Source: VRUE01 sp963703335 | Lineage (GTDB): Bacteria > Actinomycetota > Thermoleophilia > Solirubrobacterales > 70-9 | Direction of reading: 5' to 3' | DNA: 64,000 bases | Assembly: GCA_963703335.1 (NCBI GenBank) | Contig: OY969812.1 | Location: 1,550,001 to 1,614,000 of the forward strand | Shown: positions 52,721 through 62,186 of the stretch, one piece after another | How positions within the stretch are numbered: the first letter of the stretch is position 1 | Layout of the letters: every line of letters begins with the position of its first letter | Program-made: the position numbers and the translations under genes | Notes under the pieces: generated by a model | The model's input: the letters and a program-made list of their open reading frames with translations, nothing else | Database searches by the model: none | What the model was told of the DNA's origin: nothing

Positions 52721-53449
52721 CTAGGCGGCCTTGCCGTAGCGACGGTCGGAGCCGAAGAGCGGCACCTCGTCGCAAATCTGGCTAAGGCGGGAGACGGTGC
52801 GACTGCCGATCTGCTCCTCGAGTTCCTCGTGCGGGAGGTTGGTCGTGACGAGGACCGAGCGCTGCGCCTCGTAACGCTCGTTGATCAGTGCGTAGAGCTG
52901 CTCCAGCACCCAGTCGCTGCGTTTCTCGGCTCCGAGATCGTCGATGTGGAGCAGGTCGACCGAGGTGAGCCGCTCGAAAAAGGCGAGGTAGGAGTCGCCG
53001 CCGGGCTCGGAATCGTAGGTGCGACGGATGTGGGCGAGCAGCTTCGGCAGCGAGTAGATGGCGACCGAGTGGCCGGACTCGAGCGCCATCTTGGAGACGA
53101 GCATCGCCAGCGTGGTCTTGCCGGTGCCGGTGTCGCCGAATATCCACAACCCCCGGCCCGACTCCAGCCGTCCCTCGAGGTCGTCGATGAAACCACGCAC
53201 CTCGCCGACGGCAGCCTTGGTCTGCAGGTCGCGGGCCATGTCTGAGACAGGCGGCCGGTCGAAAGAGACCCCGCGGTAGCGCGGCGGGATTACCGAGGCG
53301 ACGCCTTTGCTGCGGCCCCGCTTGAGCCGTGGAGCGCGACACTCGCATTCGCGCGCGACGTCTTCGGGACCGAGGATCCAGCCCGAGCCGTCGCAGACTC
53401 CGAGCGGACATGACTGTTGGCGGAAGGGTTCGCTGCGCGCGATTGCCAT
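52721..53449 (-). CDS. DnaC/DnaI-like helicase loader ATPase
   Basis: 242 aa. Walker A G-D-T-G-T-G-K-T near 104-111, Walker B L-L-H-I-D-D-L near 166-172, sensor region T-T-N-L-P. The N-terminus has four cysteines (C-x4-C…C-x-C, ~14-37) like the zinc site of some helicase loaders. The ATG overlaps the dnaB stop (TGATG), fixing the start and linking it to DnaB loading; in phages or IS elements the same fold is IstB, but the context favours a loader. Confidence 0.85.
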   Translation of the reverse strand: MAIARSEPFRQQSCPLGVCDGSGWILGPEDVARECECRAPRLKRGRSKGVASVIPPRYRGVSFDRPPVSDMARDLQTKAAVGEVRGFIDDLEGRLESGRGLWIFGDTGTGKTTLAMLVSKMALESGHSVAIYSLPKLLAHIRRTYDSEPGGDSYLAFFERLTSVDLLHIDDLGAEKRSDWVLEQLYALINERYEAQRSVLVTTNLPHEELEEQIGSRTVSRLSQICDEVPLFGSDRRYGKAA

Positions 53450-56139
53450 CAGAACTCCGGCCCGGCGGCGGCGACGTCGTCGATCGGCGCACCCTCACCG
53501 GCGGGCTGCTCGATCGGCTGCTCCTGGCCGGCGAAGTCGGCGAACTTGGGGAAGCGGTCGAGGAAGACCAGCTTCGGCGAGGCGATCGGGCCGTTCCTAT
53601 GCTTGGCGATGATCAGGTCTGCGAGCCCATCGGGGTCCTCTTCGGGATCGCGGTAGTAGTCCTCGCGGAAGAGGAAGGCGACGACGTCCGCGTCTTGCTC
53701 GAGGTTTCCGCTTTCCCTCAGGTCCGAGAGCATTGGCTTGGGCGGGTGGCGTTGCTCGGGGGCGCGCGAGAGCTGGGAGATAGCCAATACCGGTACCTCC
53801 AGCTCGCGAGCGAGGATCTTCAGCCCGCGGCTCATCTGCCCCACCTGCTCGACCCGGTTGGCGCGCGGGTCATCGGTGCGCATCAGCTGCAGGTAGTCGA
53901 CGATGATCAGGCCCAGGCCGCCCTTGTCCTGTTCCTGGGCGTGCAGGCGGCGCGCCTTTGCGCGCAGGTCGAGCACGCCCAGGTCCGAGGAGTCGTCGAA
54001 CCAGAGCGGCGCTTCCTCGAGCTCGTTGCACGCCCGCACCACCTTCGGCCAATCTTTCTGCGACACCTGCCCCTTGCGCAGCTTGTCGCCGGAGATCCGC
54101 GCGCGACAGGCGATGAAGCGCTGGGCAAGCTCGACCTCGGACATCTCGAGCGAGAAAAAGGCGACGGGCAGGTCCCGCTTGACCGCGACGTTTTCGGCGA
54201 TGTTGGCGACCAGGGCGCTGTTGTGGACGATGATGTCGTCAGCGACGAAATTGCGCAGTCCGGGGACGTCGATGTCGTATGTCTCTTCTTCGCCTACGTA
54301 CTCGACCGACTCGACTTCGTCCCACCAGATGTCGGAATCGCAGAGCTCCTCGAGGGCGGGCGACGCTGTCGCCGTCGCGAGCTCAGCCACCAGACCCGGG
54401 GAGGGGCACCGGCCTCCGACATGCCAGTTGTGGTTGCGAGACCGACCGGTGAGCTCGCTGACATCGGCCCACGACCGATTGCCCTTGGCGAGGAGGATCT
54501 CGTCCCAGATCTCCGCGGGCAGCGTGTCTGTATTGGTCATGCGTGGCGTGGCGGCAAGTCGCTCCAAGACCTCTGCCTGTTTCTCCTCCTTGCCGGGAAC
54601 GGGAACCAGCTCGCAGAACCTGCGCAGGCTGTCCTGCGACGTGATCCGTATCTCGCGCGCGACTTTCCCTGTCCCCTCATAGATGGGACGCTTCAGCGTC
54701 CGGATCGTCGCGACGATTCCGAGCCTCAGCAGCAGGTGCTGGACATCATGCGCAAGCCGCTCGCTGATCGTCGAGTAGCCAATCTGCGCCAGCCGATCGC
54801 TGCAATAGACGTGACCGTCGCAGGCATACATGACGCCGAGGAAGCGCGCCAGTTGCTCATCGCTCAACCCGAAGATCGCATCCGGCACGAACTTCTCGGC
54901 GGAGCGAAGGCCCATCAGGCCATGACTGCGCAGCATCTGCGTTACTGGATTTGGTCCTGCTCCCCGCCCTGCGCTGATAGTTGCGGTGCCATGGCTGCGC
55001 GCTCCAAGCTTCAGTCGCACGCCATAGCTATGCGCAGCCCTTTCGACCTCCGGCAGCACCGGCGAGCCCTCACCAAAGCAGAAGCAGGGAGTCCGCCCCC
55101 CGATAGCGCCATCGGCGATTAGAGCCCCAAGTAGAACGACCTCGTGATCGGGCAACTCGGTTGGGTTAGTAGGCCGGGGAAGTCGGCGAGGAACCGCGAT
55201 TCGATCTCCGGCGTTGACGTCGCCGAGCTCCTGCCACCCCACGTTTGTGAGCACTGGATGGTTTGCGGTCGCCTCAACTCGACGGCCGAGGCGGGTCGTC
55301 AGCCGATAGACGCGCTTGCGCCCGTTACGGGCCACAGCCGCCGCCTTGGCCGGCTTGATTTTCAAGTCAGGCCCCAGGGACGCGACCCAGATCTCCTCGC
55401 CTCGGATAAAGGCCTCGTGCAGCTCGCCAATTGAATGTCGCGCACCGGTGCGCGGATCATAGATTTGCTCAAATTTCCCCAAGCACTTCCCCATAGCAGG
55501 CCTCGCAGCGACGATGACCAGGTTCCCCGGCTGGAACCCGCCGGTGATTGAGTCGATGTCGCGGAAGCCGGAGGGGGTACCAGTCAGCTCGAGCTCGCCG
55601 GTGGAGAGCTTCTCGAGGCGGTCGACCTCGAGGTGGAGGATCTCCGAGAGTTGTTTGAAGTCGCTCGCTTGCTCTTTGTGGGCGACGTCGAAGAGCAGCC
55701 TCTCGGCCCGCTCGGAGAGCTCGCGCGGTTCGCCGTCGCGCTCGTGGACCCAGCCCTGGATCTGCTGTCCGGCGCCGAGCAGGCGCCGCAGCAGCGAGTT
55801 CTGCTGGACGATCTCGGCGTAGTGCTTGGCATTGCCCGCGGCGGGGACCTTGGCGGCCAGCTCGGAGACGTAGTGCTTGCCCCCCGCCTCCTCGATCTGG
55901 TTGCGCTGCACCAGCGCCTCGGTGACGCTGAGCTCGTCGACCGGCTTGGAGGCGGCATAGAGATCGTGAACGCAGGTGAAGATCGCCGCGTGCTTCTCCA
56001 GGTAAAAGTCCCCCGCATTGAGCTTGACCTCATCGATCACCCGCGTCAGCGTCGGCTCGGCGACCAGCATCGCCCCCAGCACCGATTCCTCCGCCTCGAT
56101 GTTCTGCGGCGGAACGTGGGCTGTGGGAGCGGATGCCAT
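53449..56139 (-). CDS. dnaB: Replicative DNA helicase DnaB containing an intein
   Basis: 896 aa; without the intein 474 aa, a normal DnaB. N-terminal domain (~1-110), linker, then RecA-like domain. The Walker A A-R-P-A-M-G-K is interrupted after K218; the C-extein resumes with S641 (S-A-L-V-A-N-I-A). Later motifs (Walker B region L-I-I-V-D-Y-L-Q-L, H-R-N-G-P) are intact. Splicing is required for ATPase function. The stop overlaps the loader gene start. Confidence 0.95.
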   Translation of the reverse strand: MASAPTAHVPPQNIEAEESVLGAMLVAEPTLTRVIDEVKLNAGDFYLEKHAAIFTCVHDLYAASKPVDELSVTEALVQRNQIEEAGGKHYVSELAAKVPAAGNAKHYAEIVQQNSLLRRLLGAGQQIQGWVHERDGEPRELSERAERLLFDVAHKEQASDFKQLSEILHLEVDRLEKLSTGELELTGTPSGFRDIDSITGGFQPGNLVIVAARPAMGKCLGKFEQIYDPRTGARHSIGELHEAFIRGEEIWVASLGPDLKIKPAKAAAVARNGRKRVYRLTTRLGRRVEATANHPVLTNVGWQELGDVNAGDRIAVPRRLPRPTNPTELPDHEVVLLGALIADGAIGGRTPCFCFGEGSPVLPEVERAAHSYGVRLKLGARSHGTATISAGRGAGPNPVTQMLRSHGLMGLRSAEKFVPDAIFGLSDEQLARFLGVMYACDGHVYCSDRLAQIGYSTISERLAHDVQHLLLRLGIVATIRTLKRPIYEGTGKVAREIRITSQDSLRRFCELVPVPGKEEKQAEVLERLAATPRMTNTDTLPAEIWDEILLAKGNRSWADVSELTGRSRNHNWHVGGRCPSPGLVAELATATASPALEELCDSDIWWDEVESVEYVGEEETYDIDVPGLRNFVADDIIVHNSALVANIAENVAVKRDLPVAFFSLEMSEVELAQRFIACRARISGDKLRKGQVSQKDWPKVVRACNELEEAPLWFDDSSDLGVLDLRAKARRLHAQEQDKGGLGLIIVDYLQLMRTDDPRANRVEQVGQMSRGLKILARELEVPVLAISQLSRAPEQRHPPKPMLSDLRESGNLEQDADVVAFLFREDYYRDPEEDPDGLADLIIAKHRNGPIASPKLVFLDRFPKFADFAGQEQPIEQPAGEGAPIDDVAAAGPEF
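54220..55485 (-). mobile_element. DnaB intein with LAGLIDADG homing endonuclease
   Basis: 422 residues (219-640 of the precursor). First residue Cys219; N-terminal block T/N-H-P-V-L (294-298); two LAGLIDADG-type helices (L-L-G-A-L-I-A-D-G near 336-344 and F-L-G-V-M-Y-A-C-D-G near 434-443); last residues H-N before Ser641. Both splice junctions and both endonuclease acidic residues are present, so it looks active. It sits in the ATP-binding loop, a common intein site. Confidence 0.93.
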
Positions 56140-56252
56140 CGACTTAGTTAAGGACCGGAAGCGGCGGAAGCGCCCCGGAGCTCAAGCTAACCAGAGGCCG
56201 TCCCTGCTCATCGGGGACCTCCCTGCAAAGTCCGGCCGAAAGAATCGCGGGA

Positions 56253-57827
56253 CTATTTGCTCTGTTCGAACGTGTGCTGGTAGGTGGTCGGACTGCCGCT
56301 TCTGCCGATCGGGTTGAAGGGGGCTTGCTGGTAGCAGCTGGGGGCCGGAACGGCGGCGGAGTCGGTCTGTTCGGCGAAGGCGTAGCGCTTCAGGCTTTCG
56401 AAGAAGGCTTTCGAGAATTTTTCGTTTTCCGCGGTTGTCTTCTTTTTCTGTGCCGTACGGGCGGCGAAATCGGGGTTGCCGAGGGTCGCTTCTTCGTTGA
56501 GCGTCGCTGTCACGCCGGCGGTGCAGCCCCGGGTGTCAAAGCTCGGCAGGCCGGTGGCAAGACTCTTCGCGGCAAGCGGCTGCGGATAGGCGTTGGTCCG
56601 GTTCGTCGTCATGCGACTTGGGTAGGTGGACAGCGATTCCGGGTTGAAGGGCCCGATCGCGCGCAGGTAGTGGGCATGTTCGCCCGCCGCGTTTTCGGTT
56701 GTCAGTTTGGCGTTGGAGATCGCCGCGACATTGGCCATCGAAGCGGTCAGCTCGTGCTTGTAAAGACCTAGGCCCGTGATCACTGGGTTGAGGTTGCGCA
56801 GGAAGGGATCAACCGCGCGCAGCAGCGGCGGGAACTGGTCACGGAAGAGCTTGCGGACGGCGGGGAAGCCGGTCGGGGCGCGGTCGATCACCGGTTCTAG
56901 CCCTTCGAAGAAGCCCTTTGCTTCCGGCGCCAGCTTGGAGAACGCGATCAGGGTCGGCGAGAGCTGTTCGGCGACAGGGACGAGCTGCTTCATCACCGGG
57001 TCGGAGTTGATCGAGAAGCTCTTCAGGCGCTCCAGGGTAAGCCTCGACTCGTCCTGGAAAGTCGGGAAGGCGCGGAAGAGTTCTTCGATCTCGCGGTCAC
57101 GGATGGCGGTCGTGCTGAAGACGGCGTTGGAGCTCTGGATCAGGCTGGCGAGCTCTCCCTGGCGGCCGCGCAGGGCGCGCAGCGAGGTGGCGCCGTTGCG
57201 GAAGAGTTGTTTGACGGCGAGGCGCTGGCTGTCGAGGACGCGGAAGAGGCGATCGAACTGGGTGAAGGTCGGCTCAAACTCGCCGAAAGCATAGGAGAGG
57301 CTGGCGCCCTGGCCCTCGATCGAGAGGGCCGCTTCTTGTTGCCAGCTCTGGAAAGCGGCACGAGTGTCGGCGTTGAAGGTGCGGAAGATCTCGTCGAGCT
57401 GGACCGATTCGGCGATCTGCGCCTCGGGCAGAATGCCGCCGTCGGCAAGCACGGGGCCATCACGGTCCCCCGGTGTCAGTTCGATGTAGGTCTCGCCGAG
57501 CAGCGTCTTGGTGCGCAGCACGGCGCGGGTGCTGGCCGGCAGCGGCCCGTACTTGTCGTTGATGTCAACTTTGGCCATCGCCTGTTCGCCGTTGGGGGCG
57601 AGGACGATGTCCTGCACCTTGCCCACCGAGACGCCGGAGATCCGCACGTCCGACTGCTGGGCGAGCTGGGTCGCCTCCTTGAAGGGGACGTTGATCTCGT
57701 AGGGCTTTGCCTTGAACGGCGTCGGCCCGCCGAAGGTGATCCAGAGGAAGAGGAGGATGCCGAAGCAGGACAGGGCGAAGCCGGCGATGACCAGGAGCTG
57801 GGATGTGCTGGGAGCGCGCTTGCTCAT
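56253..57827 (-). CDS. Mce-family lipid-uptake protein (last of the operon)
   Basis: 524 aa. N-terminal membrane anchor (~12-33), MCE/MlaD domain with D-V-R-I-S-G-V-S-V-G-K-V (~58-69), then a long alpha-helical barrel-forming region. The C-terminal tail is longer than usual, with two cysteines and a charged stretch. Part of an extracellular substrate-binding assembly of an Mce (lipid/sterol) ABC importer. ATGA overlap with the gene upstream. No lipobox. Confidence 0.88.
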   Translation of the reverse strand: MSKRAPSTSQLLVIAGFALSCFGILLFLWITFGGPTPFKAKPYEINVPFKEATQLAQQSDVRISGVSVGKVQDIVLAPNGEQAMAKVDINDKYGPLPASTRAVLRTKTLLGETYIELTPGDRDGPVLADGGILPEAQIAESVQLDEIFRTFNADTRAAFQSWQQEAALSIEGQGASLSYAFGEFEPTFTQFDRLFRVLDSQRLAVKQLFRNGATSLRALRGRQGELASLIQSSNAVFSTTAIRDREIEELFRAFPTFQDESRLTLERLKSFSINSDPVMKQLVPVAEQLSPTLIAFSKLAPEAKGFFEGLEPVIDRAPTGFPAVRKLFRDQFPPLLRAVDPFLRNLNPVITGLGLYKHELTASMANVAAISNAKLTTENAAGEHAHYLRAIGPFNPESLSTYPSRMTTNRTNAYPQPLAAKSLATGLPSFDTRGCTAGVTATLNEEATLGNPDFAARTAQKKKTTAENEKFSKAFFESLKRYAFAEQTDSAAVPAPSCYQQAPFNPIGRSGSPTTYQHTFEQSK

Positions 57828-59218
57828 TCTGTTTCCGGACCGCAGCCGGTTGCGGTCGGCGTTTCTTTGTCCGGCGCGATCGGCGGCAGTTCGCCCTTGC
57901 GCGGCACGTTGGTGGCGCGCAAGGTTGTTTGGATGAAGGGGTCCGCCGCCGCAGCGCCGGCCGCCAGTTCGGTGCCGTTACAGGAGATCAGGACCAGGCC
58001 ACGGCTGATTGGGCCCGCGGGATCGTCGAGGTTGAAGGTGGCGTTGACATTGTGGTTGAACCACGGCAGGTAGAACAGGTAGCTCTGCTTCGACCCTTTC
58101 GGCTTGTAGGCGAGCTCGTTGAGGAAGCTGTTGAAGGCTTTGAGCGAGTTGCCGAAGCCGCGCACCGTCTTGCTAAAGGCGGCCGAGCCCTGCTTGGCGT
58201 GGGTGAGCACCGGGCGGACTTCGCGCGTGAAGGGGCGGATCTGATCGCGAATCGGCGCGGTGGTCTGTTCGAAGAAGCGCTCGTTCGCCTTCAGCGCGGG
58301 CTTCAAAGCCTGGGCCTGGGGGATCAAGCCGAGCAGGGCAGGACGAGCGGCCTTGGAGAAGCGGTTGGCGCTTGTGAAGGCCGACTCAGCCGCGGTCAAC
58401 GTCGAGGGGAATTCGGTGAGGATCTCTTGAATCGACTGCTGCTGGTTGGCGAAGTTGCCGAGGGCGCCCTTGGAGGAAGTGACCCAGCGTTCGATCTCGG
58501 CGTCGTGACGGCCCAGTTCGGTGGTGAGCAGGCCGAAGTTGTGAATCACCTTCGCTATCGCGACCCTGCGCTGGGCCACCGCCCGGTTGAGGTCGGCGAT
58601 GTAGTGGGAGAAGGGCTGCAGGCGGCGCAGGGCGTTGCCGAGCTGGCGGCCGCGTCCGCCGATCCCCTGGGCGCCGCCGGCGACGAGCAGCTGGATGTAC
58701 TGCCGCGTGTCGGCGTCGAGGGTGGCGAGGAAGGCGTCGAGATTGACGTTCGGTTCGGTGCGCGAGAGCGGGAAGTTGTAGCCGTCTTCGACATGGCCCT
58801 TTGCCTTGCCAGGGTCGATCTCGACCACCATGTCGTTGAGGTTCGTTTTCGGGCGCAAAAGCAGCGTCGCGTCAGGGTGGATCAGCTCCATGTACTGCGG
58901 CTCGATGTCCATGCCGACGACGGCGTGGCCGTCTTCGAGGTCGACCGAGGTGACCTTGCCGACCTGGATGCCGGCGATGTCAACCGCCTGGCCCTGCCCC
59001 GGAGTAACCGCTTGCGCGGTCGCGAACTCGCCCGTGACGTGTTCGAACTCTTCGCCGACGACCGGCACCCATGCCGGCAGCGAGGCTTTCTGCTGGGTGA
59101 AGATCCAGAGTGTCATCACGATCCCGGCCGCGACGAGGACGATGATCGCGATCGTGTCCTTGCTGCGCCCGCGCGACTGGCGGGAAAGCGAGGCGCGGAA
59201 GTGCGACCAGCGGCTCAT
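57824..59218 (-). CDS. Mce-family protein
   Basis: 464 aa. Basic ~20-residue start, anchor helix (~22-42), MCE domain with A-V-D-I-A-G-I-Q-V-G-K-V (~77-88), helical C-terminal half. ATGA overlaps at both ends. Same importer as its neighbours. Confidence 0.88.
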   Translation of the reverse strand: MSRWSHFRASLSRQSRGRSKDTIAIIVLVAAGIVMTLWIFTQQKASLPAWVPVVGEEFEHVTGEFATAQAVTPGQGQAVDIAGIQVGKVTSVDLEDGHAVVGMDIEPQYMELIHPDATLLLRPKTNLNDMVVEIDPGKAKGHVEDGYNFPLSRTEPNVNLDAFLATLDADTRQYIQLLVAGGAQGIGGRGRQLGNALRRLQPFSHYIADLNRAVAQRRVAIAKVIHNFGLLTTELGRHDAEIERWVTSSKGALGNFANQQQSIQEILTEFPSTLTAAESAFTSANRFSKAARPALLGLIPQAQALKPALKANERFFEQTTAPIRDQIRPFTREVRPVLTHAKQGSAAFSKTVRGFGNSLKAFNSFLNELAYKPKGSKQSYLFYLPWFNHNVNATFNLDDPAGPISRGLVLISCNGTELAAGAAAADPFIQTTLRATNVPRKGELPPIAPDKETPTATGCGPETE

Positions 59219-60723
59219 GGGCTCACCACCGTCGGGCTGGGCGCGCCGACCCCGCCGAGGCCGGCGTTCAGGTCGGGGACCGGGTTGCCGTCGCAGCGCT
59301 CTTCGGGCTTCTTCGGCGGCCGGCCGCCGAGTTGCGGCTGGGTGCCGATCGGCGGGGTACTCGTGTGGGCGAAGATCTGCTGGTCAGTGCTCAGGTTGCC
59401 TTTGGGATTCTTCGCTTCAACCAGCAGGTTGCCGCCGCCGGGCTGGACGCGCAGGAACGGTCCGTTGCCATCGAAGTTCTGACCCCAACCGGCGATGTTC
59501 GTAAAGCTGTACAGGAACTCGCGGTAATTGGGGCCGCCGGTGCTGAACTGGTCGTTGAGCGTCTGGTTGAAAGTCGGCGAGAGAACCCTCGTCGTGCAGA
59601 GGCTGATCCGGTTGAGCTGAGGCAGGGCGATCGCCTTGCCCGCCTGAGCCGCGCCGGCGAGCCCGGGGGTCGCTTCGCGCAGCAGCTTGGCGATGCCTCC
59701 CGCCTCCTTGCCGGAGAGCAACGGGCGGGCCTGCTTGATCCAGGGGCGCCCGGCGGCGATCCAGCCGGGCAGTTCGGCGACCGCCGGGGTCAACTCCAGC
59801 GCCCAGGCTCGGAGCGGCGGCAACGCGCGGTTGAGGTTGACCAGTGAGCTGTGGAATTCGTTCAGCGTCGGCGCCAGGCGATGGATCGTGGTCGAGAGAT
59901 TGGCGGACTGCGAAGCGAGGGCGCCGGTGAAGACGTCGAAGTTGACGATCAGGCCCTTCAGGTCCTCCTCGTTTTGGGCGAGGGCGGCGAAGGTGCGGCC
60001 GGTGCCGGCAACCAGGCGCGACAGATCGTGGGGCTCGGTGCCAAGCAGGGCGTTGGTCACCTGGGCGCTGTAGCGGCCGGCGTCGCCGCCGTAGCGGAGG
60101 GCTCCGTTGAGGCCCTGAGCGCCGCTCTTGCCGTGCACCTCGGGCAGTTGGGTCGCGTCTTCAGCGGCGGTCGGCTTATGGGTGAGCGCCGTGCCGTAGC
60201 TCTCCAGCAGGCGGCTGAGATCGGCCCGCACCGGCGCCTGCAGCGCGCTCAGCACCTCGTCGATCTGGACCCAGGTGGAGGTGTGGCTTACCGGGATAGT
60301 CGCGTCGCTGTCGAGCTCCGGAGCGCTGGGACTGCCCGGCGAGAGGTCGATGAAGAAGTTGCCCTCGAGGAAGATCCGTGGCCGGATCGCGGCAAAGGCG
60401 TCGTCGTGGATCGGCCGGCCTTTGCCTTCGACGGTGAAGGTGACAGTGGTCGCATCGCCGTCGCGTTCGGCCGCGATGACGCGGCCGACATCGACGCCGG
60501 CGATCCGCACTGGCGAGTTGGCGGCGATGTTGACGCTGTTGCTGAAGGTCGCCTTCAGCTGGTAGCCGTAGCTGGTGAAGGGAACGTGCCCGGTGAATGC
60601 CAGGTAGGGCCCGATCGTGAAGATGAGCAGAAAGATCACCGCGATCATGGCGTTGCTCGGACGCCATTTGAAGCGACTGTTGGTCGCCCCCGCCCTGGTG
60701 TCTCGCTCCGGTAGCCGGCCCAT
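59215..60723 (-). CDS. Mce-family protein
   Basis: 502 aa. Anchor helix (~26-46), MCE domain V-R-I-A-G-V-D-V-G-R-V (~72-82), long helical region and a Gly/Pro-rich tail. Starts on the last base of the previous stop (TAATG). Confidence 0.88.
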   Translation of the reverse strand: MGRLPERDTRAGATNSRFKWRPSNAMIAVIFLLIFTIGPYLAFTGHVPFTSYGYQLKATFSNSVNIAANSPVRIAGVDVGRVIAAERDGDATTVTFTVEGKGRPIHDDAFAAIRPRIFLEGNFFIDLSPGSPSAPELDSDATIPVSHTSTWVQIDEVLSALQAPVRADLSRLLESYGTALTHKPTAAEDATQLPEVHGKSGAQGLNGALRYGGDAGRYSAQVTNALLGTEPHDLSRLVAGTGRTFAALAQNEEDLKGLIVNFDVFTGALASQSANLSTTIHRLAPTLNEFHSSLVNLNRALPPLRAWALELTPAVAELPGWIAAGRPWIKQARPLLSGKEAGGIAKLLREATPGLAGAAQAGKAIALPQLNRISLCTTRVLSPTFNQTLNDQFSTGGPNYREFLYSFTNIAGWGQNFDGNGPFLRVQPGGGNLLVEAKNPKGNLSTDQQIFAHTSTPPIGTQPQLGGRPPKKPEERCDGNPVPDLNAGLGGVGAPSPTVVSP

Positions 60724-62186
60724 TACTTTTCGCCCTCTTCCCGCTGTTTTTTGCTCTGTTCGGCGGTTTTGACGCCATCATTGCGGGGCGTGTTGCCGAT
60801 CCGGGTTATGCCGGTTTCGTAGCGCTCATTGCCAGCCTCGCACTCCTTGGGCTGACCGGGGGAGGCCGTGTTCGGGTAGGGGTTCGAGTGCAAGTGGTTG
60901 AAGCGGTCGTTGAAAAATTTGCCTTTCGCGGGATCCGAACCACCGTTTGCGGGCGCCGACGCCTGGCCGCCCTCGGAGTTGGGGCCTTCGGGTGGCTGGA
61001 AGGTCGTCGCGTTGAACCAGCCGCCCAGTCCGTTGTTTTCGCCAGAGGCATTTGCGAGGTTGCGGAAGGCGATGCTGAGGTAGTTGCAGGTTGTTTGCGC
61101 TGGCGCGATGAAGCGGATCGCCGGGCCGAGCAGGTTGTTGGTTTCGATCAGGAGATCGAGGCCGTTGAAGACTCCCGTCGCCTGCTGGAAGGCGAGCAGC
61201 GCGTCTGCGGTCGGGGGTATCTGGGCGTTGAGGCTGGGGGAGCGGTTGAGCGCGGGGATCCCGGCCCGCAGCGCCGCCGCAATGGTCGGCGACGTTTCTC
61301 CAAGCACTTTCGCACCCGGCTGCAGTGCGACAAAGAAGCGTTCCGAGTCATGCAGGAAGGGCCGCAGGGCAGGAAGGTCGGCCGTGACCGTGTCGAGCGT
61401 CTCGGGACCCTTGGAGATCGTTTCCTGGATGTAGGGACGGGAGACCCGGGCGAAGGCGGCGAAGGTACGGTCGAGCGCGGCGAACATGCTGGCCTGTTCC
61501 GCCGCAACCGGGGCGACGGTCGCCGAGAGCGCCTCGAGCGCGCGCCAGAATTCACCGAAGCCGGTGCTCGGCGCGACCAGGGTGGACAGAGTCGGCTGGC
61601 TGTCTTCGGCCAGCATGCGCAAGGCGACGAAGGCGTTGTTGATCTGCGGCCCGCGACCGGCCAGGGCGTTGCCGAAGCCGGCCAGGTTGCGCTGGATCGC
61701 CTGCCGCGTGCGCTCGTCGAACATGTCGAAGAACTGGTCGATGTCGACCGGTTCGGGCCGGGCGGCCGCAACCGGGATCGTGTCCCCTGCCGCGAAGCCC
61801 TGCTTCGAGTCGCCGGGGACGATCTGCAGGTACTTGAGGCCGAGCGGAGATTTGGGCCGGATGATCATCGTCGAGTTGTCCGGCAGCGGCTCGACGTTCT
61901 TGTCGAGGCTGAGGCTGAGTTCTGCCGCTACCTCGCCGTTACCGGTCTGCACCGGCACCACCGACTTGACCACGCCGACGCGAGCGCCGCCGATCCGCAC
62001 CTCGTTGCCCTTGACCAGGGCGTTGGCGTTCGGCACTCGTGCCTTGAGGTTGTAGGTGGAAACGAAGGGCAGGCCGTTGTTGGCGTTGTAGGCGAGGAAG
62101 ACGGCGACGATGATGACCAGCACGGTCACCGCCCCGACAATCACCGGGCTGCTCGCCACTCCCTGTATGCCGCTGCGATTTCTCAT
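60723..62186 (-). CDS. Mce-family protein
   Basis: 487 aa. Anchor helix (~12-32), MCE domain N-E-V-R-I-G-G-A-R-V-G-V-V (~60-72), helical middle, polar C-terminal tail with K-Q-R-E-E-G-E-K. ATGA overlap with the upstream gene. Confidence 0.88.
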   Translation of the reverse strand: MRNRSGIQGVASSPVIVGAVTVLVIIVAVFLAYNANNGLPFVSTYNLKARVPNANALVKGNEVRIGGARVGVVKSVVPVQTGNGEVAAELSLSLDKNVEPLPDNSTMIIRPKSPLGLKYLQIVPGDSKQGFAAGDTIPVAAARPEPVDIDQFFDMFDERTRQAIQRNLAGFGNALAGRGPQINNAFVALRMLAEDSQPTLSTLVAPSTGFGEFWRALEALSATVAPVAAEQASMFAALDRTFAAFARVSRPYIQETISKGPETLDTVTADLPALRPFLHDSERFFVALQPGAKVLGETSPTIAAALRAGIPALNRSPSLNAQIPPTADALLAFQQATGVFNGLDLLIETNNLLGPAIRFIAPAQTTCNYLSIAFRNLANASGENNGLGGWFNATTFQPPEGPNSEGGQASAPANGGSDPAKGKFFNDRFNHLHSNPYPNTASPGQPKECEAGNERYETGITRIGNTPRNDGVKTAEQSKKQREEGEK

